Shown in pieces: positions 12,801-21,800 of a DNA stretch of 44,013 bases. The DNA is taken from the NCBI GenBank assembly GCA_000226015.1, contig JH154722.1, forward strand, positions 69,510 through 113,522, given 5' to 3'. Source of the DNA: Mnemiopsis leidyi. Its lineage: Eukaryota; Ctenophora; Tentaculata; Lobata; Bolinopsidae. The number at the start of each line of letters is the position of its first letter. The first letter of the stretch is position 1. The translations under genes were made by a program, and so were the position numbers. The notes below the pieces were generated by a model. It ran no database searches. It saw only the letters and a program-made list of their open reading frames with translations, and was not told the DNA's origin.

Positions 12801-15800
12801 TCCCGTGGCCTTTTTTCTTGGGTTCCAAAAGCTCTAATACTGGCCTTATTGTAGCTGGAAACTATGAGCATTTAAGATTTTACATGCAGATATTCTCTAA
12901 ATTCTCTCTAAGCTAACACTCCCTTAACACTACTCTATCACATAGGATCTTCTTAATAAGAACACGCGGTCTATTATGGCTTTAAACACACAATGTGTGT
13001 GCAATTCTGGAACACTCGATGGTGTGAAATACAACTGAAAAGTCGATTTTCCATGAGACTTCGTCTAATGCCTCAAAACTCTAGAAGTCTTGAAGGCAGG
13101 TTGCTGCTAACTTAAACAATACATGTATGTACATGTGTCTGAAGTATTTACATACCTCTCCCATCTCCAATCTTAAGTCTCCAAGACTGTGAATTACTTG
13201 TTGGCTCATGCAAATAACTGTTTGGGACTCATATAACTGCACTGACAGTGCTCCGTGCCTGCAATTATGAAGAGCATCCCTGCATGAGTTCATACATGAA
13301 ATAAGTTCCTCATGCAGGAAGTCTTGATATCTCTACCGACCGGGTTTCAACTCGCAACCTACTGATCACGAGGTGACTGTTTAACCCGGTGCTTTATCAT
13401 AACTAACAACGCTACTCTCTCTATCCCCGATCTAACTCTGCTCTCTCTCAGGATCCACCTACCCGATAGTTCCCGGACACGAGCTAGTGGGAACTGTGGT
13501 GGAAGTTGGAGACAAAGTTACTCGAGTGAAGGTGGGAGAGAACGTGGGTGTGGGCTGTATCCGAGACAGCTGTCTCCTCTGCGACGTCTGTGACAGAGGG
13601 GAGGAGTGTTATTGTGTCCGCGGCTTCACCCACACTTACAACACCCCCAAGAAGAAGGTAAGTTTCTCTCTTGTAATATGACACATCTTGTTACATGACA
13701 CAATCGCAGATTGACGACAGGTTATGTATCAAATTGGGACTGATAACCAAAGACCTAGAGTTTCTCTTCTCTTGCGATAAAATTAGGATAAAATACCCCC
13801 GTCTGATTCTACAACATTCCTCAGGAACACTGCCACATAGGAGGAAACCCTGAAGTACAGAACTGGGGAGGATATTCCGAGTTTGACGTTATACACGAGC
13901 ACTTCATCATCAAGATACCAGACGACATGCCACTTGAAAAAGCAGGGCCCATACTATGTGCAGGAATTACCATGTGGTCCCCTCTAAACCATTGGGGAGC
14001 TACTGATACTACCAAGAAGCTTAACATCGGGATCGTCGGGATAGGGGGACTCGGAACGATGGGGATTAAACTAGCGTCAGCTCTGGGACACCGAGTAGTT
14101 GCGATCTCCAGTAGCGATAAAAAGAGGGAGCTAGCCAAGTCTAAGGGAGCTGCGGGATATGTGGTGTCCAATGATCCGGCGTCAGTGGCGGCAGAGAGCG
14201 GGAAACTAGACCTGATCCTCAACACGGTGTCCGCCCACCACTCCCTGACTCCCTACATAACTCTCCTGAAAACGGACGGGACTCTGGTAAACATGGGGTG
14301 CATTGCGGCTCCCATGGAGTACAACCAGTTCTCTTTACTGCTGAAGAGAGCATCAATAGCAGGGTCTCTGATCGGGGGGATACCCGCTACTCAGGAAGTG
14401 ATAGACTTCTGTCACAAGAACGAGGTGTATCCGGACGTAGAGTTGGTGGGGGTGGGGGATCTGGAGAGGGTTTACACGGAGCTGCAGGAGAACAACAGCG
14501 GTGCGGTGAGGTATGTGCTGGATATAAAGAGTTTCGAGGCGAGCGAATAAGGACGGTTGTAGAGGAGGTAGAGTAGGTAGCAGTTATAGTGGGGTAGGTA
14601 GCAGTTATAGTGGGGTAGAGTAGGTAGCAGTTATAGTGGGGTAGGGTAGGTCGCAGTTATAGTGGGGGTAGGGTAGGTCGCAGTTATAGTGGGGCAGATC
14701 GGACTTGACTGGCAAGATTTTAGATTTTCGTTTATTTACATCTTAACATTTCGTTCGCTAATTCAATTGTAATGTTCTCATATCTGCTGTAGTGCTGTCA
14801 TTTAAATGACATATGAACATGGCTGTTTTTCTGTTAAATCAATAAAATTGATATAAGTTTAACCATGGTGACGGACGACTTTAGAATTTATTATTGGAAA
14901 ATAATATTTCAAAGTTTAGAATTCAAAATTTGAACAAATCCTCATTCTCCTACCTACAAAAAGTCGACTTACCAGTAACTTGCAGTTCTCCAACTTGACG
15001 AGAGCCTTGTGACGAGGATCCTTGTGTACGGGCTGCAAGTTTAGACTGAGTTGTTGGAACTGCATGTCAGGGTCCTCCTCAGCTGCCGTGTAAGCGTGAG
15101 ACAGCGCCTGTACGGTTTATACTGTTATATTCACGGGTTATAAACAGTTGAAAGTGTAAGTGTGAGACAGCGCCTGTACGATTTATACTGTTATTTTCAC
15201 GGATTATAAACAGTTGAAAGTGTAAGTGTGAGGCAGCACCTGTACGGTTTATAATGTTATATTCACGGGTTATAAACAGTTGAAAGTGTAAGTGTGAGAC
15301 AGCGCCTGTACGGTTTATACTGTTATATTCACGGGTTATAAACAGTTGAAAGTGTAAGTGTGAGACAGCGCCTGTACGGTTTATATTGTTATATTCACGG
15401 GTTATAAACAGTTGAAAGTGTAAGTGTGAGACAGCGCCAGTTTATACTGTTATATTCACGGGTTATAAACAGTTGAAAGTGTGACGTGAGGCAGCACCTG
15501 TACGATTTATAATGTTATTTGAAAGTGTAAGCTTCTTGGCTGCCGATTCTTACTTTACGATTTATATTTCAAATAAAAGAGCAAAAAAATTTTTCTTTTT
15601 TCTCAGCACCGAGTCGTATCGGGGCGCTGAGAAAACATATCAACGTGGCTGAAGGAATAAATTGTGACACTATGGTAAGCAATTTCCACTGGACATACCT
15701 TGCTTAAGTGCAAAAAAGCCATGACTGAGACTTGCGAAAAGTAAAAAGACTGTAAACAACAACCAAGCAAGACACAAGTTTTCCGTACTCAGCGGCCACT

Positions 15801-18800
15801 GTCTCGATTGAAACTATTCAAACTGCACTATCCCCAGTCCAGCTGCACTAATAAATCAGGACAGGACACCTCACTATTGGTCATTTGTATGTCATGTGAC
15901 TGTTGTCCTCATTAATGATTGGCCAAAACGGCAGATACCTCGAACATCTTCCCACGACTGGAGATGCAGCTTGTCAGTACATTGACCTCACGTCAGGTTG
16001 CCATAGCAACTATTGTACCGCGTGTTTACCACGGCGGCTAATTAATTATTTTCGACTTGCAAGTGCGAAAAACAGCGTGACGTTACCGGTCTACTGAAAG
16101 GAATGAAAATTGCGCGCACCAACTTCTATCGTAATGCTGGATCGTGAATGACATGAGTCACACACTCGGTTACCATGACAAGTAAAAACAGTGTCTGATA
16201 TAATCAGTGATGAGCATTGTAAAATGTGAACTGTGAAGTTGGTCTAGAACTTACCATGGATGGGGGTGCAGTTTGGGGGCGCGTTTTCTCTCTGGTACTG
16301 GGAGTTTCCGGTGGACTGAAAAGGAGAAGTTTGTAAACCTTTAGTTTTCGGTGCAAGCACTGGTGCAGTAATATATCCTTTGTAAGTTCTTAAAGGCTCT
16401 GCTTACAACTGCAGCAGGTAAACGTAACTAGTAGTAGTAGACTTAAATCACAATTTACACGCGGCTGGAATATAATCAAAAAATCAAGCTAAATCCGATT
16501 TAGAGCAATCGCGATTGCCAAACTAACTTTGCCGATTATTAACAGAACTGCTAAACAGACCATCTATATCCGGTTTGGACGGCAGTATTGTGATTGTACA
16601 TGTTGTGAGAACATCCTAAAGTTGATCGGCCAAACGAAGACTTGCTTTTCCTTTCTAGTAAGTGCGACCTTGTTTACAACAAGATTCAAACCTCGTTATA
16701 TCACACATGGTACTTAACTTCTGATGTTCGCCCTGGCTTTAGAGGTTGCTCTACACTTGGTGTCGACTGTGGAAGGCGACAGGAACAGCACTAAATCCGG
16801 TAATTTAGTTGTTTTTACTCTCATCAGAAACACACTTTTTAAGTAATTTATGCGATTTACATTACTGAATAGTGAGAGCCAAACCAACAAACAGTTACTG
16901 TTAGTTGTCAGTGCCTACTAAAAAATAAGTCGGCAAGTTACTATAGAACCTTTCTTTTCCCCCAGGACGAAAAGGAGTGCTCACTACAGAATACAATCGG
17001 GCGACGGACGATAAGATCGGGTACGGTATCGTGGGAACTCTCGGTTTGATATTCCTCATAGTGCTGATCTGCATCAAGCTGGGCTGTATCCAGTGTTGGG
17101 AATGTCCGGACGGCAGGACGGCTGTAGACCATCAGTCTCAGACAGAGAGTTCTCTGCACTACATTGAGATGCCTCTAGGGGCACAGTCAGAAGTGCCGAT
17201 GTATGGGAGGAAGGGGGATGATGTTGTGTGGCCCGAATTTCATAGCGTATAGAGACTTGAATAAGAAGCGTGTAAAGACTTAGATAAGTGGCGTCACGTG
17301 ATGGACTTTAAGTTGAGGGTTACTGGACGATTCCAGTTGACAAACTTAATTATTATTTATTTTCTTTTGACTGATTTTAGATAACATCTTTAATACTAAT
17401 CGAACTATTCCTCATCAGTCAAGTTATCAGTAATCGAGTGAAACTTAATTTATCAAGTAAAAATTAAAACTCACAGTTGAGCCACAGAATTAAGATAATC
17501 AACGTAGTTGACAACGTCGTCCTGGTGCTGTGCGGCTGGGATCTGTAGCCCGTAGTCGGACATGATGTTCTTGAAGTCTGAGTACGGTACACAGCCCGAC
17601 TCTTCCTTGTCCAGCGATCTGGGGTTTGTTGAGTTACTATCGTAATGTCGTAATGAGCACATGATTTGGTCAACAATCATTTGAATTTAACGGAACAGCA
17701 TTTCTTCCCACCACTCTTATCACCAATAAGATGCTGTGGCTTAAACCCACTGAAAACACATAGAATCGGCAAACCTGAAATTTTCCAAAACATCCACAAA
17801 GTCAGAGTGAAGCTGAGCGAAGAGTCTAGCCTCAGCGATGTCTGCGAACTCGGTATCCCCAGTTTGAGGTCGGTCCGGGTTGGAGCAGTGTCTCACGTAG
17901 CCGCTCCTTCCACGCTCCATGTACTTTCTTAGGAAGGTCTTGTAGGGGACTCTGTCCATTATCCAGTCGTCCACTAAGTCCGATCTGGGGTGAGAAAGGG
18001 GTGAGGGTTTACAGGGTATGTCGAGAGTATAAGGATCCGGATTCCGGATAGATTTATCTGTGTAAATGGATTGCCATTATTCTAATCCAAGGTACTAAAT
18101 GTGTGTCTTTATAACTCGACAGTCGATGATTATTTAAATTGTCACCACAGAGAAATGTCTACTGCGCTACAATTTGCACGCATAGTCTAGTCCTCCTATA
18201 ATATATATTGGAGATGGACAGTGACCAGTTCTCTGAAAGATACCTGAATACGTTGCTCTATCTGTCTGTGTAGCATACAGATAGAGCAACGTAAAAAATT
18301 TAATTGAACGCCTACTGAGCTGACGATTTTCGGTAGTCGGTAAATTTTTAACTCATCAAATTCTGGACCAGCGTTTAGAAATAGAAATCCATCAATTTTT
18401 CTCTCAGGTCATTTAGATAAGTGATGGCAGGTGATGGAGGGCACCTCAAGATAACGTTCGTTTCAATATTTCGAGCAAGCTCTGTGGTCTCTATAATGAG
18501 AATTAGATTGAGTTGAACGCGACCTTGATACGTTCTCCCTGATATTTTGGGTCAAAAAACTTGCCCATGGGAGAAATGATTTTCTCGGACATAGCTTACT
18601 ACGGAGGATGCACGGCTATAGGAGTACTTGCAGTAGCTGGGACTCTCTGCAACGGTGTATCTCTATCGTTCTTTCTAAGACATCATAAAGACAGTCTTGC
18701 AGACAAACACTTGATAGCCCTCAATATCATTGATCTACTGATATGTTGTTTATCTCCGGCTACACATTACTGTTTGGGCGAATATGCGAAACAGAAGATA

Positions 18801-21800
18801 GTGTTACTTGATCATGTGATTATGGAATCTTTTTTGTCATTGTCACTTCTATCCTGTTTTGTGACCACAATCTTGAGTGTGGTAAGAACAATTGTCCTCA
18901 TGCAGCCACTCTACATCATTAGAAAAAAATGTATTTACCTAACTCACGGTATCAACATGATTTTCATTCTGGGCTTGATCACGAGTAAATTAATATCTTG
19001 CACCGAACAACAAGATCAGTTCAACCAATTTCATGCTAATTCAGGAGAAAACATTTTAGACACGATCTCCTTTATTTTGTTTGCGATTAACTATTTCTAT
19101 GTTCTGATAACAGTAAGCATAGTTGGAATTTCATGTGCGATAGTGGTCAGGGCGCTAAGACGGCCTCCAGAAATCCTCATACTCCAGGCAGCGAGACCAA
19201 ACAACGAAACAAACAGAAAAGCTACTGTCATGATCTTGATACTCTCAGTTGTTTTCGTCATTTTGAATGGCACTTGGTGTGTTTTCTGGGCTACCTGCAC
19301 ATCCATTGACAAATCTTTAAATTCCGATAGCCCCGAAGATCAAGACCTCGTTGATAAATTGAAAACATTGGCCATGTTCGTTAGCCTTTTCCTGGTGACA
19401 ATCAACTCTTGTGCAAATCCATTGGTTTACATGCTGAGGAACTCAAGATTGAACAATCACACAACGTCACGTGTCAGGAGATTAAAACAGTTCCTAACAC
19501 GGAAAGATACAAATTCCAATTGACAATAGGATATGATATATGAGAATCTTATAACGGCGAAGCACAGGTATGAAGGGTTAAAATATCATGGATTCAAAAA
19601 ATTAACACTTTCATTTTCCAATTTGTGGTATCGTAAAACTTTTATTTGATCGTTTTTATTCTTGTAATTTGTAATGAAAAGTACGTTAAATCCTCGTTTA
19701 TTTTCAATAACATAGCGCATCGTACAAATGATTTGGGTGGCATGTCAACTCAAACAATTTCATGAAAATTGAGCAAAGCGATCACGCTGTTACCGGTTAA
19801 TTACGTGTAATCCTTCACACAACAGTGTTCCCCCTGTACAACTATATGGGATGGTAAATTTTGAATCAATGCATCATCAAATTCAATAAAGGGACTTCAT
19901 TCTCAATTTAGAATATTATCAAGAAAATTCGGAATGAATGGACCATTTACTTATTGGCCAATTCGTGAAATTTCGATGTTTTTTAGTCTTTGAGCTAAAC
20001 ACTTTTCCGAACAATTCAAATCTGGCATTTTAACAGCTTTTGAATAGACAAAATTCAATTTGGCTAAAATTGAAGGGCACAATCGACGGAAATCTTAGTG
20101 AGAATTGGGAAGTCAAGTCATGTGACAGCGATAGACAGCAGGTAAGCCCGATTTATTTCGATAAACGCTCTCACGAAATAGAAAAAACACCTCCAAAAGA
20201 CTTCTAGATATTGATTATTTTGTTATAAATACCTCTGAAGAAGGGTTTCTATCTGAGACTTGGTGAGATCCACAGTGAAATGTTTCAAAACACGTTTGAA
20301 GTCTTCTCTGGAAAGAAGTCCTCTTCCCCCTTTATCATAAACCTCGAAAGCTTTCAGCATGTCGAGATATCCGGCATTGACCTGGAAATAGGAGACATTA
20401 AAGTTAGGAACATAAAGTGAGTAACATTCCATTTTAAGGTAGACGGAGCCTACAATTTGCAATATTTACCTTTTTCAAAAGGCAATTATATTGTGTTGCT
20501 GTTAGTAAACGTAAACAGCTGCCGAATTCTATTAACGAGCCACAGAACAATGCCAGTAATTTAATCTAACTCGATGGCCAATATCAAAAATATAATCCTT
20601 GTAATCTGACAATGGTTGTTTTGCACCTCGGTTTCAGCTGGCACTTCATTGCGATATAGAAAATACCACGATACGATGTCGGGAATGGACCGCTGTTGGC
20701 CATATATACTATTGTTTCACGATACAGTAGTATTGGTACCATCTTACAAGCTTTCATCTTTGTTCTATATTTGTCGTAATATCAGCTACATATATATTTC
20801 GAGTTTTGACTGAGCCCTGTTGCAGTTTTATGGGACGCGGATACTGCTTTGTTTTTCTCCTAACTTTGGCTAGGTAAATTATTGCATTGCTTAAAGCTTT
20901 GGTCTCCCTCTTCATGGCAGACGAATACAAATACTTTTTCCAAGCCATAGAATTTTTTGTACGTGGTTATTCAACATGTTCAACTTAAGAATAACACCCT
21001 TGAACCTCAGTTTGAAAGAAGTAAGCAATGCAGGAGCAGGAAAAGTGGACGGTAAGACTGTACTAAACATGATGACAAGCTACTTCTGCACAGGAGACAC
21101 AAACTGGACTGACAAAGTGGCGGACCCAGCTCTCCGAACATTGTGTGCTACCTTCAAGGCAGCAATCTGTGATCACAACCTCCCGAACTTGAAGACATTA
21201 CTGGGCTGGATACAGGATATAGTGCTGGAGGGAGGTAGGGGGAGGAAGTTTAACAAATGTTTGCGGAGGGAGTTGGAGACGATGATAGATAAGCTGTTTT
21301 GCAAAGGAGAGAAAAGCAAGATTTACATGAGGTCGTGTTTGAGGTTTGCTAAAAACTGGACATGTGAGCTGCCAGTAGTGCTGCTGTGTCCCTTCACCAC
21401 CTTTCTCTACCCTAAAGCAGACCAACTGGTCGAGGACTTCTCCAGATTTTGTCAGCAACCTCAAGGATACACCAACCCTAACCGTGAGATAAAGAAGAGG
21501 CAATATGATGTCTCTTCGATGATTGATCTAGTAAGGACGATGATATGCAGGGAAGATGTTATAAGACAAGTAGTCGGGTATATAGAGGACAACATTGGTT
21601 CTAATTTCCCTGGTTTGACTGACATGGCGGACCTGCTTTCTGGGGCAGCTTGCTGCATCCTTGACTCTATTAAAGATTGATATTACTTATTTGCCGTTTT
21701 GAAGTAACTGCCTGCAAACCGGTAACTTCAGTTGCTTCAACCGATTTAATGTTGAGTTTTTAAGTGGCGAATTTTCACACGTGAACGCTATTTCCAAACC

